64,000 nucleotides of DNA, from assembly GCF_014836775.1 (NCBI RefSeq), contig NZ_JACSQD010000002.1, positions 527,717 through 591,716 of the forward strand. Reading direction: 5' to 3'. Of this stretch, positions 42,045-50,742 are shown piece after piece. This DNA is from Arthrobacter gallicola. GTDB lineage: Bacteria > Actinomycetota > Actinomycetes > Actinomycetales > Micrococcaceae. The translations under genes were made by a program, and so were the position numbers. Below the pieces are notes generated by a model, which ran no database searches, had not been told where the DNA came from, and was given only the letters and a program-made list of their open reading frames with translations. Every line of letters starts with the position of its first letter. Positions within the stretch are counted from its first letter, which is position 1.

Positions 42045-42920
42045 ATGGAACGCAGGAACTTTCTCAAGCTGGCCCTGGCGGGCGCAGGCGCCGCCTCGCT
42101 CACCGCCGCCACCGGCTGCGGCCTCACCGGCGGGGCGTCCGCCTCGGATGACAAGACCATCAAGATCATTGTCACCGAGTCCGCCCCCTATCAGGAGCCC
42201 ACGAAGATCGCCGTCGAACTGCTCAAGGCCCAGGGCTGGACGCTGGAACCCACGTACGTCACCGACATCGTGCAGCCGAACCTGGCCGTCTCCAACGGCG
42301 AATTCGACGCCAACTACTTCCAGCACGGCGCCTACCTGCAGCAGTTCAACGTGGACCAGAAGCTGGAAGTTCAGCCGCTGTTCTACGTCTACGGCTCACC
42401 CGGCGGCATCTGGTCCGAGCGCTACTCCAGCCTGCAGGAACTCCCGGACGGCGCCCGGATCGCCTTGCCGGTGGACCCCTCGAACAACGGCCGCGCGCTC
42501 CTGCTGCTGCGCGACGCCGGGCTGCTGGAACTGAAGGACGGTGTGGGGGTGATCCATACGTCGCAGGAAACCATCACCGCCAACCCGAAGAACCTGACCT
42601 TTGTGGAAGTGGACCAGCAGTCGCTGTCCAAGACGCTGCCCGACGTCGACGCCGGGTTCCTGTTCGTGCGCCTGGCCGCCGAAATTGGACTCTCACCTGA
42701 TGACGCCCTGGCGTTCGAGAAGGAAGCGGACCAGATTCCGTTCCGGTGCGTCGTCGCCGGAACAGTGGAATTCGCAGAAACCGAAAAGGCGAAGGTACTC
42801 AAGGAGGCCTACCAGTCACCCGAGGTCAAGGAGTGGTTTGCCGGCTACATGGACGGTGTGCTGCCCACACCGTGGGACGCTGACCCGCTTGAGGAACTCG
42901 ACTCCTGGTGGCAGGCCTAA
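42045..42920 (+). CDS. metQ: Methionine-type ABC importer substrate-binding lipoprotein (MetQ/NlpA family)
   Basis: This 291-residue binding lipoprotein has a signal with ERRNFLK and a lipobox ending ATGC (Cys near residue 25), so Tat-type export is possible. NlpA-family markers include KIIVTESAPYQEPTKIAVELLKAQGW, NGEFDANYFQHGAYLQQFN and IALPVDPSNNGRALLLLRDAGLLEL, followed by KSLPDVDAGFLF-type sequence. In classical MetQ the binding site selects methionine. With two oxygenases in the operon, another thioether or a methionine derivative could be the cargo. It is the last gene of the metN operon and overlaps the convergent DUF1206 gene by 4 bases. Confidence 0.92.
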   Translation: MERRNFLKLALAGAGAASLTAATGCGLTGGASASDDKTIKIIVTESAPYQEPTKIAVELLKAQGWTLEPTYVTDIVQPNLAVSNGEFDANYFQHGAYLQQFNVDQKLEVQPLFYVYGSPGGIWSERYSSLQELPDGARIALPVDPSNNGRALLLLRDAGLLELKDGVGVIHTSQETITANPKNLTFVEVDQQSLSKTLPDVDAGFLFVRLAAEIGLSPDDALAFEKEADQIPFRCVVAGTVEFAETEKAKVLKEAYQSPEVKEWFAGYMDGVLPTPWDADPLEELDSWWQA

Positions 42921-43714
42921 AGCTTGCCGAAGCGGGCCCGCATAATGCCCAGGTACAGGCCGTAGCAAATCAGCCCCACCCCGACGGCGCCCAGCGCCAG
43001 CCAGCCCTGGGGCGCCTCCTTCAAGGCGTGCAGGGCGCCGTCCAAACCGGTGGACTTCTGCGGGTCCGCGGTGGCGGCGGCAGCAATGACCAGGCCGCCC
43101 AGAATAAGCAGTGAGAGGCCCTTCGCGGTGAAACCCGTGATCCCCGTGATGGTCACTGCACGCTGCCAGGGTCCGCTCGGGATCGGTCCGAGGTTCTTCC
43201 GGAACGTCCGCATCACGCCCTTGTAGACGAAGTAAATCCCGATGCCGGCGACCACCGCACCGATCAGGCCCACCAGGATCTGGCCTGCGGGCTGGCTGAG
43301 AAGCCGGGCCGTCCAGGTGGCCTGGTTCTGCCCGCTGTCACTGGAACCACCGAGCGCGAAAACACCGAAGCTGATGCCAATGGCGCCGTAGACAACAGCT
43401 GAACCGGCATCGGTCGCCCGTTTCTTCCAGACTTCCTTCCGGCTGCCGGCCGAGTCAAGGAACGCGCGGCTGACCTGGAACAGCGCCAGCGCAAGGCAGC
43501 CAAGGAAACAGGCCCAGATCAGGAAGATGCCACCCGGCCGGGAAGCGAGCGCGGACATCGCACCGGAGGAGTCGGCACTGCCCCCGTCACCGAACGCGAT
43601 CTGCAGCGCAATGAGGCCAATCAGGGCGTGCAGCAAGCCACTGGCCACGTAGCCCATGCGCGCTGCCCGCTCAAATGACTTGGAGTCGGCAGCACGCTCT
43701 GCGGCCTGCGTCAT
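42917..43714 (-). CDS. DUF1206 family membrane protein
   Basis: This is a 265-residue protein with six membrane helices arranged as three DUF1206 pairs, each opening with a GYVASGLLHALIGL- or TGFTAKGLSLLILGG-like segment (GY/GF ... G motif near the start of the first helix of each pair). The function of DUF1206 is unknown. The family is widespread in actinobacteria and cyanobacteria. I place the start at ATG 43714. A TTG at 43762 would add 16 residues. It converges on metQ and is divergent from the MmcQ/YjbR gene, and has no visible link to sulfur metabolism. Confidence 0.85.
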   Translation of the reverse strand: MTQAAERAADSKSFERAARMGYVASGLLHALIGLIALQIAFGDGGSADSSGAMSALASRPGGIFLIWACFLGCLALALFQVSRAFLDSAGSRKEVWKKRATDAGSAVVYGAIGISFGVFALGGSSDSGQNQATWTARLLSQPAGQILVGLIGAVVAGIGIYFVYKGVMRTFRKNLGPIPSGPWQRAVTITGITGFTAKGLSLLILGGLVIAAAATADPQKSTGLDGALHALKEAPQGWLALGAVGVGLICYGLYLGIMRARFGKL

Positions 43715-43868
43715 CCTGCCCCCGCCGGCGTTTGCCCGGTCCTTGCCCAATCCATCCTCCAAAGGTTGCCGGCGCCCGGTGGGGCCGCCGAAGTAGTGCG
43801 TGTGCTTAGTGGTTTCTCCATCCTGCCATCTGTGGTGCGCGGGACCTACGCGGCGCTAAGGTCAATTC

Positions 43869-44261
43869 ATGGACGCCGCAACCCTGAGGCAGTACTGCCT
43901 GTCCCTGACCGGAGCCTATGAGGACTTTCCGTTTGGCCCCGAATCCTCGGTGTTCAAGGTGCGTGCAGCCGGTGCAGGGCGGCCGGCCAAAATGTTCGCC
44001 CTGTCCGCCCTGGCCGGCGATCCGCTGACCATCAGCCTCAAATGTGAACCCGAGCTCGCGCAGCAGCTGCGGGCCGCCAATCCGGAAATCACCGGGGCCT
44101 GGCATATGAACAAGACCCACTGGAACCAGCTGGACCTCACCGGAAACCTGGCTGATGACGTGGTGCGGAACCTGGTGGAGGATTCCTATGACCTGGTGGT
44201 GGCCTCCCTGCCCCGCCGGGACCGGGAATCCCTGGCCTGGAAGGGGCTGGCCGGGGGATGA
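43869..44261 (+). CDS. MmcQ/YjbR family protein
   Basis: This is a 130-residue protein of the YjbR (CyaY-like fold) family, sometimes annotated as DNA-binding. Typical segments are LRQYCLSLTGAYEDFPFGPESSVFKV, PLTISLKCEPELAQQLRAANPEITGAWHMNKTHWNQLDL and DSYDLVVASLPRRDR. TAAGGT at 43857-43862 ends 6 bases before the ATG, predicting a leaderless transcript. It overlaps the DUF1990 gene by 4 bases (ATGA), so the two form a small operon. The biochemical role is not established for the family. Confidence 0.9.
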   Translation: MDAATLRQYCLSLTGAYEDFPFGPESSVFKVRAAGAGRPAKMFALSALAGDPLTISLKCEPELAQQLRAANPEITGAWHMNKTHWNQLDLTGNLADDVVRNLVEDSYDLVVASLPRRDRESLAWKGLAGG

Positions 44262-44833
44262 CACAGCGGAAACTGACCTACCTGGATCCCGGCCGGACCG
44301 AACGCCCGTACCCGGTGCCGCTGGAGGGCGGCTGGCCTCCGCGGTACCGGCTGGTGCTGCGAGAGGAACGCATTCCTGTGAAGGATCCGGCGCTGGGGTT
44401 CCTGCGCCTGGTCGACGGCGTGCTCGGCTGGGACCTGCACCGCGGCAGCGGACTGTGGGTGGATCCCGGTACACCCCGCGCCCGTCCGGGATTGGAAATG
44501 TCCTCCGGCGTGGGGATCGGCCCGCTGCGCTGGCACGCGCCGTGCCGAGTCCTGTGGAGCACTGAACCCATGCTCGACGACGGCGGCCGTCCGGTGCCTG
44601 GCCAGCGGGCAGGTTTCGGGTACGGCACGCTGCGCGGACACCCCGAGGCCGGCGAGGAAGGGTTCTACGGTGAGCTCAGCGAAGACGGGCAGCTGTATTT
44701 CCGGGTTGCCGCGTTCAGCCGGCCCGCGAACCTGCTCATCAAAGTCGGCGGTCCGCTGAACCGGCGCACGCAGCAGATGTTTACGAACCGGTATTTCCGG
44801 ACCGCCCGGCGGCTGGCGGCGGGAAAGGCGTAG
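44258..44833 (+). CDS. DUF1990 family protein
   Basis: This is a 191-residue protein of the DUF1990 family. Hallmark segments are VDGVLGWDLHRGSGLWVDPGTPRARPGLEMSSGVGIGPLRW, APCRVLWSTEP, RAGFGYGTLRGHPEAGEEGFYGELSEDGQLYFRVAAFSRPANLL and the C-terminal RYFRTARRLA. The fold resembles START/SRPBCC-like ligand-binding proteins, but no reaction is known. The start overlaps the YjbR stop, so translation is coupled. It is convergent with the GNAT acetyltransferase gene, with 14 bases between stop codons. Confidence 0.85.
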   Translation: MTQRKLTYLDPGRTERPYPVPLEGGWPPRYRLVLREERIPVKDPALGFLRLVDGVLGWDLHRGSGLWVDPGTPRARPGLEMSSGVGIGPLRWHAPCRVLWSTEPMLDDGGRPVPGQRAGFGYGTLRGHPEAGEEGFYGELSEDGQLYFRVAAFSRPANLLIKVGGPLNRRTQQMFTNRYFRTARRLAAGKA

Positions 44834-44847
44834 GCCGACCTACCAGC

Positions 44848-45384
44848 TCACCCCTCGGCGTCGGGCAGCTGAGTCCTGTGGTGGAGGACAAAGGCCAGGT
44901 CCGGGCCCGAGGATTCCACCGGCATAAAGCCCGCTGTCAGGAGCAGGGACATCGAGGCATCGTTCTGTTCGTCGGTATACGCGGTCACCCGTTCAACACC
45001 CGGCTGGGCCAGCGCGAAGCGGCTGAGCGCAATCAGAGCCTCGGTGGCATACCCGCCGCCCCGCCGTGAGGGAACAATGTTGTAGGTGACTTCCACGGCG
45101 CCGTCGACCGGAGCGCCCAGGAAACCGATGGTCCCAATGACGGCCCCACCGCGCTCGCGGATCAGCCGGGCACCGAAAATCCCGGCCCGGGGGCCAAGCA
45201 GCCCGGCCTGAAAGTACTGCGTGGCCGCGTCCTCATCGACGGCCTGCGGAAAGTCCTCAGCCCAGGACGGGCACCGGACACCGACAATCAAAGCGTCAAC
45301 GTCTGCCGCTGACATCTCCGCCAGCTCCAGCCGGGCGGACAGCAGGCTGCCCGCGGGCACCTGCTCCTCAGAAATTGTGGTCAC
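44848..45384 (-). CDS. GNAT-family N-acetyltransferase
   Basis: This is a 178-residue acetyl-CoA-dependent acetyltransferase of the RimJ/RimL-like group. The acetyl-CoA binding motif is IVPSRRGGGYATEAL (the RxxGxG/A pattern, here RRGGGYA), preceded by IGTIGFLGAPVDGAVEVTYN and followed by VTAYTDEQNDASMSLLLTAGFMPVE. The N-terminal LSARLELAEMSAADVDAL matches the family. The acceptor is unknown. It reads towards the DUF1990 gene, and its start lies next to the 411-base gap holding the second SAM-IV riboswitch. It is not part of that operon because it points the other way. Confidence 0.85.
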   Translation of the reverse strand: MTTISEEQVPAGSLLSARLELAEMSAADVDALIVGVRCPSWAEDFPQAVDEDAATQYFQAGLLGPRAGIFGARLIRERGGAVIGTIGFLGAPVDGAVEVTYNIVPSRRGGGYATEALIALSRFALAQPGVERVTAYTDEQNDASMSLLLTAGFMPVESSGPDLAFVLHHRTQLPDAEG

Positions 45385-45605
45385 GATGAATATTCTTCCC
45401 TATGGATTCACCCGGAAACGTCCATTCGACGGCAAAAATATCCAGTGTCCACGGTTTCTGCAAGCTCCAAGATTCCACTGGTTCCCCGGGAGAATCCCGC
45501 CCCCGCCTCCGGTACGGCAGCACACCGCGTAACACGGGGCAGCAGGGCGTCATTGACCTTCATTTCCTACCCTTTACGGCAGCTGCAGCGGCATACTCGT
45601 CACCA

Positions 45606-45718
45606 AGATCAAGAGTCCCAACGACAAGCTCTGGCTGGTTGGGCGGCAACCCTCTCCCGTAGCGGGGTGCCCCAGATGAGGATCCGGCCGCGCACAGACC
45701 GTGCCAGGCAAGTACGGC
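45606..45718 (+). ncRNA. SAM-IV riboswitch upstream of the flavoprotein pair
   Basis: The order GATCAAGAG, CCCAACG, CTGGCTGGTTGGGCGGCAAC, CCTCTCCCG, AGCGGGGTGCCCC, AGATGA, GATCC and the later GGCAAGTACGG repeats the SAM-IV element at 29953 with few changes. It ends about 78 bases before the start at 45796. The preceding 45385-45605 stretch is AT-richer and holds nothing else I can name except possible promoter sequence. Confidence 0.83.
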
Positions 45719-45795
45719 CCCTCTTCGGCGGCTCCCCAACCGGGTGATTGCTGCGCGCCGTCGGCAGGCGGGTGCCTTGGACTGAAGGACGCGAT

Positions 45796-47034
45796 ATGAC
45801 CATCGTCGATAACGAAGTAGAGCTGCAGGCCGCCCGTTCGCCCTGGAACGGGCATGCTTCCCCCGAAGAACTGGATCACTGGAGCAGGACCGCGGAGGAT
45901 GTTGCCGCCGCACTGGCCGCGGACGTCCTGGAACGGGACCGCCGGAACGTCGACCCGCATGCCGAGGTGGAACTGCTGCGGCGTTCCGGGCTGCTCAACC
46001 TGATCATCCCCGCGGAGTGGGGCGGCCGGGGCGGACACTGGGAAAGCGCGCTGCATGCCGTGCGGATCCTGGCGCGGACGGACGCGTCGATCGCGCAGAT
46101 CCTTGCCTACCACTACGCCAACCTCGGCGCCGTCGTTTTCTACGGCAGCGCAGAGGTGCAGGAGCGTCTGTTCCGCCGCTCGGCGCAGGCCGGCTGGTCC
46201 TGGGGTGATTCGGTGAATCCCGTGGACCCCAGCCTGGAACTCGTTCCGGACGGGAACGGCTACCGGCTGGAGGGCATCAAGCATTTTTCCACCGGTGCGT
46301 CCGTGGGCAATGCCATCCTGGTCAACGCGGTCATTTCCGCCGGCGAAGACCAGGGGAAATTCCTGGCACTGGCGGTTGATCATGACCGGGCCGGAATCGA
46401 ATATCTCGGCAACTGGGATGCCCTGGGCCAGCGCCTTTCCGCCAGCGGTTCGGTGAAGTACCGCGGCGTGCAGATCACGTCGGAAGACATCATCGGCGAG
46501 GTGGGTGAGGAACCGTTCTCCACGCTGGTCACCCCCTACATCCAGCTGGCCTTCGGCAACCTCTACCTGGGTATCGCCCAGGGAGCCCTGGCACGCGGAC
46601 GTGAGATTACGCTGGGCCGCAGGAACTCCTGGTTCCTTTCCAGCGCCGAAACCTACGCCCAGGATCCGCTGACCCAGCGGGTCTACGGTGAACTGGATTC
46701 CCGCATCGCTGCCGTGGAGGCGCTGGCGGACCGGATAAACCGCCGGTTCGACGGCGTGATTGCCGCCGGCGGCCAGCTGACCGCCGAAGCACGGGCGGAG
46801 CATGCCATTGAGATCGCCCGGCTCAAGGTGGTCTCCAGTGAGGTGGGCGTGGACACGGCCAACCGTATCTTCGAGGTGACCGGATCATCCTCGGCGAAGT
46901 CTGCGGTAGGCCTGGACCTCTTCTGGCGCAACATCCGCACGCACAGCCTGCATGATCCGGTCGACTACAAAAAGGTTGAGGTCGGGGCCAACTACCTGCT
47001 CGGTGAAGTCCAGCCGATTTCGCTCTACACCTAA
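45796..47034 (+). CDS. Acyl-CoA-dehydrogenase-fold flavoprotein, DszC/SfnB type (SAM-IV controlled)
   Basis: This 412-residue flavoprotein is closely similar in plan to the enzyme at 40795: ADVLERDRRNVDPHAEVELLRRSGLLNLIIPAEWGGRGGHW, RTDASIAQILAYHYANLG, SWGDSVNPVDPSLELVPDGNGYRLEGIKHFSTGASVG, DALGQRLSASGSVKYRGVQI and RNIRTHSLHDPVDYKKVEVGANYLLGE. It starts at ATG 45796 with AAGGA seven bases upstream. The SAM-IV riboswitch upstream indicates expression under sulfur limitation. It and the next gene form an operon of two flavin-dependent oxidases without a luciferase-type partner or reductase. Confidence 0.9.
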   Translation: MTIVDNEVELQAARSPWNGHASPEELDHWSRTAEDVAAALAADVLERDRRNVDPHAEVELLRRSGLLNLIIPAEWGGRGGHWESALHAVRILARTDASIAQILAYHYANLGAVVFYGSAEVQERLFRRSAQAGWSWGDSVNPVDPSLELVPDGNGYRLEGIKHFSTGASVGNAILVNAVISAGEDQGKFLALAVDHDRAGIEYLGNWDALGQRLSASGSVKYRGVQITSEDIIGEVGEEPFSTLVTPYIQLAFGNLYLGIAQGALARGREITLGRRNSWFLSSAETYAQDPLTQRVYGELDSRIAAVEALADRINRRFDGVIAAGGQLTAEARAEHAIEIARLKVVSSEVGVDTANRIFEVTGSSSAKSAVGLDLFWRNIRTHSLHDPVDYKKVEVGANYLLGEVQPISLYT

Positions 47035-47094
47035 GCCCGGGCTGCGGCGCAGCACCACCACCCTGCCCGGACGGGCGAAACCAGGAGCACCACT

Positions 47095-48372
47095 ATGACT
47101 GACACTCTCACCGACACCTCCACGGCCCATGCCAGGGCCGCCGCCAAGTACCGGCCGGTCTTCGAACGCATCGCGGCCGGGGCGCTGGACCGCGAGCTGG
47201 CCCGGGAACTTCCGTTCGAACAGATCAACTGGCTGCGGGAGGCCGGCTTCGGGGCCGCCCGCATCCCCGCTGAGTTCGGCGGGGACGGCCTGGGCTGGGC
47301 GGAATTCACCGATCTGCTGATCGAGCTGGCAACGGCGGACAGCCATATTCCACAGGCCCTGCGCGGACATATCGCACTCGTGGAGGACAGCCTCTACCAC
47401 CACGGCCGGGGTGACGACCGCAGCGGCTGGCTTCGGCGCTTCGCAGCCGGCGAGCTGGCCGGCAACGCCTGGACCGAACCCGGCGCCGGCGGCACGGCCA
47501 CGGTCCTGGCCGAAACGGACGCCGGGCTGGTGCTCGACGGGCGGAAGTTCTACACCACGGGCACCATCTTCGCCGATTGGATCGACGTCACCGCCAAGCG
47601 GCCGGACGGCTCCCACGTCTCGGTGATCGTCGCCACCCGGACCTCCGGCGTCGAGACCTATGACGACTGGGACGGTTTCGGCCAGCGGCTGACCGGCAGC
47701 GGGACCACGGTTTTCACCAATGCTGCAGTGGACCCCGCCCACGTGTTTGCCTTCGAAAACCGGTTCCCGTACCAGACCGCGCTGTACCAGCACATCCTGC
47801 TGGTGGTCCTCGCGGGAATCGCGCAGGCGGCCGTTACCGAAGCCGGCACCCAGGTGCGGGAGCGCAAACGGGTTTTCGGCAACGGTAACGCACCTCTGGT
47901 CCGGCAGGACCCCCAGATCCTGCAGGTGGTCGGCGAGATCAGCGCAAAAGCCTACGTAGCCAGGGCCGCAGCACTCAGCGTGGCGCACAGCCTGGACCGG
48001 GTCTTCGCGGCCCGGGAGCAGGGCGCCGACGTCGAGAAGGCGGCGAATATTGCCGCTGAGCTGGAATCTGCCCGGGCCCAGACCGTACTGAGCACGCTGG
48101 TGCCGGAGGCGGCTGGAGCGATCTTCAACGCCCTCGGCGCGTCCTCCACCAGCGCCAGCAAGGCCCTGGACCGGCACTGGCGGAACGCGCGCACGGTGGC
48201 GACCCATAATCCGTTCATTTACAAGGCCCGGATCGTGGGGGACTGGGAAGTCAACGCCGCTGAGCCCCCGTTCATCTGGGGCATCGGGGAAGCGGCGGCA
48301 CAGGAAGCTGCCGGCGCCGCGGGGCTACCGCTCCCGGCCGGTACGCGGGACCAGCCGGGGACGGCCGGCTGA
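47095..48372 (+). CDS. Acyl-CoA-dehydrogenase-fold flavoprotein (divergent DszC-like)
   Basis: This 425-residue protein belongs to the same superfamily but is more distant: NWLREAGFGAARIPAEFGGDGLGWAEFTDLLIELATADSHIPQALRGH, NAWTEPGAGGTATVLAETDAGLVLDGRKFYTTGTIFADW, DDWDGFGQRLTGSGTTVFTNAAV and the terminal RHWRNARTVATHNPFIYKARIVGDWEVN. It follows the preceding flavoprotein by 60 bases, so it is very probably under the same SAM-IV control. Members oxidise or hydroxylate heteroatom substrates using reduced flavin, which fits a second step of organosulfur breakdown. A strong shared terminator with purL follows. Confidence 0.87.
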   Translation: MTDTLTDTSTAHARAAAKYRPVFERIAAGALDRELARELPFEQINWLREAGFGAARIPAEFGGDGLGWAEFTDLLIELATADSHIPQALRGHIALVEDSLYHHGRGDDRSGWLRRFAAGELAGNAWTEPGAGGTATVLAETDAGLVLDGRKFYTTGTIFADWIDVTAKRPDGSHVSVIVATRTSGVETYDDWDGFGQRLTGSGTTVFTNAAVDPAHVFAFENRFPYQTALYQHILLVVLAGIAQAAVTEAGTQVRERKRVFGNGNAPLVRQDPQILQVVGEISAKAYVARAAALSVAHSLDRVFAAREQGADVEKAANIAAELESARAQTVLSTLVPEAAGAIFNALGASSTSASKALDRHWRNARTVATHNPFIYKARIVGDWEVNAAEPPFIWGIGEAAAQEAAGAAGLPLPAGTRDQPGTAG

Positions 48373-48381
48373 CCCCGCAAC

Positions 48382-48420
48382 GCAGAACACCCGCCCGGGA
48401 ATCCCGGGCGGGTGTTCTGC
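48382..48420. terminator. Bidirectional terminator between flavoprotein and purL genes
   Basis: GCAGAACACCCGCCCGGGA and TCCCGGGCGGGTGTTCTGC form a 19-bp perfect palindrome around one base. It terminates the flavoprotein operon and the convergent purL transcript. Confidence 0.9.
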
Positions 48421-48432
48421 ATGGTCGAAAGG

Positions 48433-50742
48433 TTAGCCGAAGTACTTCGGCAGGGTCCCTTCGTGGGCTGCCTTCAGCTCGTCCAGGGGCAGGGTGAAGT
48501 GGCCCTGGAAGTCCAGTGCGCCGATCTCGGTATCCACCACGCCGATGCGCGAGTGCGCGAAGCCGCGGGCGGAGCACATGTCCTTGAACCGGACCTCTTC
48601 GCTGCGGGCCACGGACACGACGGCGCGTGCCTGGGACTCGGAGAAGAGCAGCGTGAAGATGTCCACGCCGTCGCGCTCTGCCACTTCGTCCAGGCCGATC
48701 CGGGCGCCAACACCGAAGCGCAGTGCCATCTCGGACAGGGCCGCCGCGAGGCCGCCTTCAGAGAGGTCGTGCGCGGAGTCGATCATGCCGTCGCGGGAGG
48801 CGTTGATCAGCAGGTCGCCGAGCAACTTCTCCGCCTGCAGGTCCACCTTCGGCGGCTGTCCGCCCAGGTGGCCGCGCAGGTTCGCGAACTCGGAGCCGTC
48901 CAGCTCATCGCGGGTGACGCCCATCAGGTAGATGGCCTGGCCGTCTTCGCGCCAGCCCGACGGCGTGCGGCGGGAGACGTCGTCGAACACGCCGAGCACG
49001 CCCACCACGGGGGTGGGGTGGATGGCGACGCCGCCGGTTTGGTTGTAGAGCGAGACGTTGCCGCCGGTGACGGGCACGCCGAGTTCCTGGCAGCCGTCTG
49101 CCAGGCCGCGGACGGCTTCGGCGAACTGCCACATGACCTCGGGATCCTCGGGGGAGCCGAAGTTCAGGCAGTCGGTGACGGCCATCGGGCGGGCGCCGGA
49201 GGTGGCGACGTTGCGGTAGGACTCGGCGAGGGCCAGCTTGGCGCCTTCGTACGGGTTCAGGTAGGTGTAGCGGCCGTTGGCATCGGTGGAGATCGCCACG
49301 CCCAGGCCGGTTTCCTCGTCAACGCGGATCACGCCGGCGTCGTCGGGCATGGCGAGGGCGGTGTTGCCCTGCACGTAGCGGTCGTACTGGTTGGTGACCC
49401 AGGACTTGTCGCACATGTTCGGGGAGGCCATGAGCTCCAGGATGGCCTGCTTCACGGCTTCGCCGCCGAACGGGCGGTCGGCCTTGAAGGAATCCGCCTG
49501 CACGCTGTCCTGCCACTCGGGCCGGTTGAACGGACGGTGGTAGACCGGACCTTCGTGGGCAACGGTGCGCGGGTCGACGTCGACAATCGTCTCGCCGTCC
49601 CAGTCGATGACCAGGCGGCCGGTGCCGGTAACTTCACCCAGCCAGGAGTACTCAACGTTCCACTTGTCCATGATCGCCTCGAACGCTTCCACGTTCTCCG
49701 GCGTCACCACGGCCATCATGCGTTCCTGTGACTCGGACATCAGGATTTCGCCCGGAGTCAGGGTCGGATCGCGCAGCAGGACCTTGGTCAGCTCCACGTG
49801 CATTCCGCCGTCGCCGTTGGAAGCCAGCTCCGACGTCGCGCAGGAAATGCCAGCGGCGCCGAGGTCCTGGATGCCCTCCACCACGGAGGCCTTGAACAGT
49901 TCCAGGCAGCACTCGATCAGGACCTTCTCGGCGAAGGGATCGCCAACCTGCACGGCGGGGCGCTTGGACGGCTTGGCGTCGTCGAAGGATTCGGAGGCCA
50001 GCACGGAGGCGCCGCCGATGCCGTCGCCGCCGGTGCGGGCACCGAAGAGAACCACCTTGTTGCCGGTGCCGGAAGCGTTGGCCAGGCGGATGTCCTCGTG
50101 GCGCATGACGCCCACGGCCAGTGCGTTGACCAGCGGGTTGCCCTGGTAGACGGAGTCGAAGACGACCTCGCCGCCGATGTTCGGCAGGCCCAGGGAGTTG
50201 CCGTAGCCGCCGATGCCGGAGACGATGCCGTGCACCAGACGCGCGGTGTCCGGGTGGTCAATTGCGCCGAAGCGCAGCGGATCCATCACGGCAACCGGGC
50301 GGGCACCCATGGAAATGATGTCGCGGACAATGCCGCCGACGCCGGTCGCAGCGCCCTGGTAGGGCTCCACGAAGGACGGGTGGTTGTGGGACTCCACCTT
50401 GAAGGTCACGGCCCAGCCGTCACCGATGTCGACGACGCCGGCGTTCTCACCGATGCCGACCAGCAGGTGTTCCTTCATCTTCTCGGTGACCTTCTCGCCG
50501 AACTGGGAGAGGTGCACCTTGGAAGACTTGTAGGAGCAGTGCTCGGACCACATGACCGAGTACATGGCCAGCTCCGCCGCGGTGGGGCGGCGGCCCAGGA
50601 TTTCGACGACGCGGTTGAACTCGTCTTCCTTGAGTCCCAGTTCAGCCCACGGGAGCGGGGTGTCGGGGGTGGACGCCGCGTGCTCGACGGTGTCGATGTT
50701 GAACTTCTTCTGCTCGGTGGCAGAGCCTGCGGACACGGTCAT
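48433..50742 (-). CDS. purL: Phosphoribosylformylglycinamidine synthase subunit PurL
   Basis: This is the large ATP-grasp-like catalytic subunit (769 residues) of the three-protein FGAM synthase, which converts FGAR and glutamine-derived ammonia into FGAM in purine synthesis. Hallmarks are [15 protein letters not shown] near the N-terminus, [64 protein letters not shown] and a repeat of this pattern in the second half with [15 protein letters not shown]. The size is that of the short actinobacterial PurL lacking fused PurS and PurQ domains. GGAGG sits 6 bases before ATG 50742, and the start overlaps the purQ stop by one base. Confidence 0.97.
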   Translation of the reverse strand: MTVSAGSATEQKKFNIDTVEHAASTPDTPLPWAELGLKEDEFNRVVEILGRRPTAAELAMYSVMWSEHCSYKSSKVHLSQFGEKVTEKMKEHLLVGIGENAGVVDIGDGWAVTFKVESHNHPSFVEPYQGAATGVGGIVRDIISMGARPVAVMDPLRFGAIDHPDTARLVHGIVSGIGGYGNSLGLPNIGGEVVFDSVYQGNPLVNALAVGVMRHEDIRLANASGTGNKVVLFGARTGGDGIGGASVLASESFDDAKPSKRPAVQVGDPFAEKVLIECCLELFKASVVEGIQDLGAAGISCATSELASNGDGGMHVELTKVLLRDPTLTPGEILMSESQERMMAVVTPENVEAFEAIMDKWNVEYSWLGEVTGTGRLVIDWDGETIVDVDPRTVAHEGPVYHRPFNRPEWQDSVQADSFKADRPFGGEAVKQAILELMASPNMCDKSWVTNQYDRYVQGNTALAMPDDAGVIRVDEETGLGVAISTDANGRYTYLNPYEGAKLALAESYRNVATSGARPMAVTDCLNFGSPEDPEVMWQFAEAVRGLADGCQELGVPVTGGNVSLYNQTGGVAIHPTPVVGVLGVFDDVSRRTPSGWREDGQAIYLMGVTRDELDGSEFANLRGHLGGQPPKVDLQAEKLLGDLLINASRDGMIDSAHDLSEGGLAAALSEMALRFGVGARIGLDEVAERDGVDIFTLLFSESQARAVVSVARSEEVRFKDMCSARGFAHSRIGVVDTEIGALDFQGHFTLPLDELKAAHEGTLPKYFG

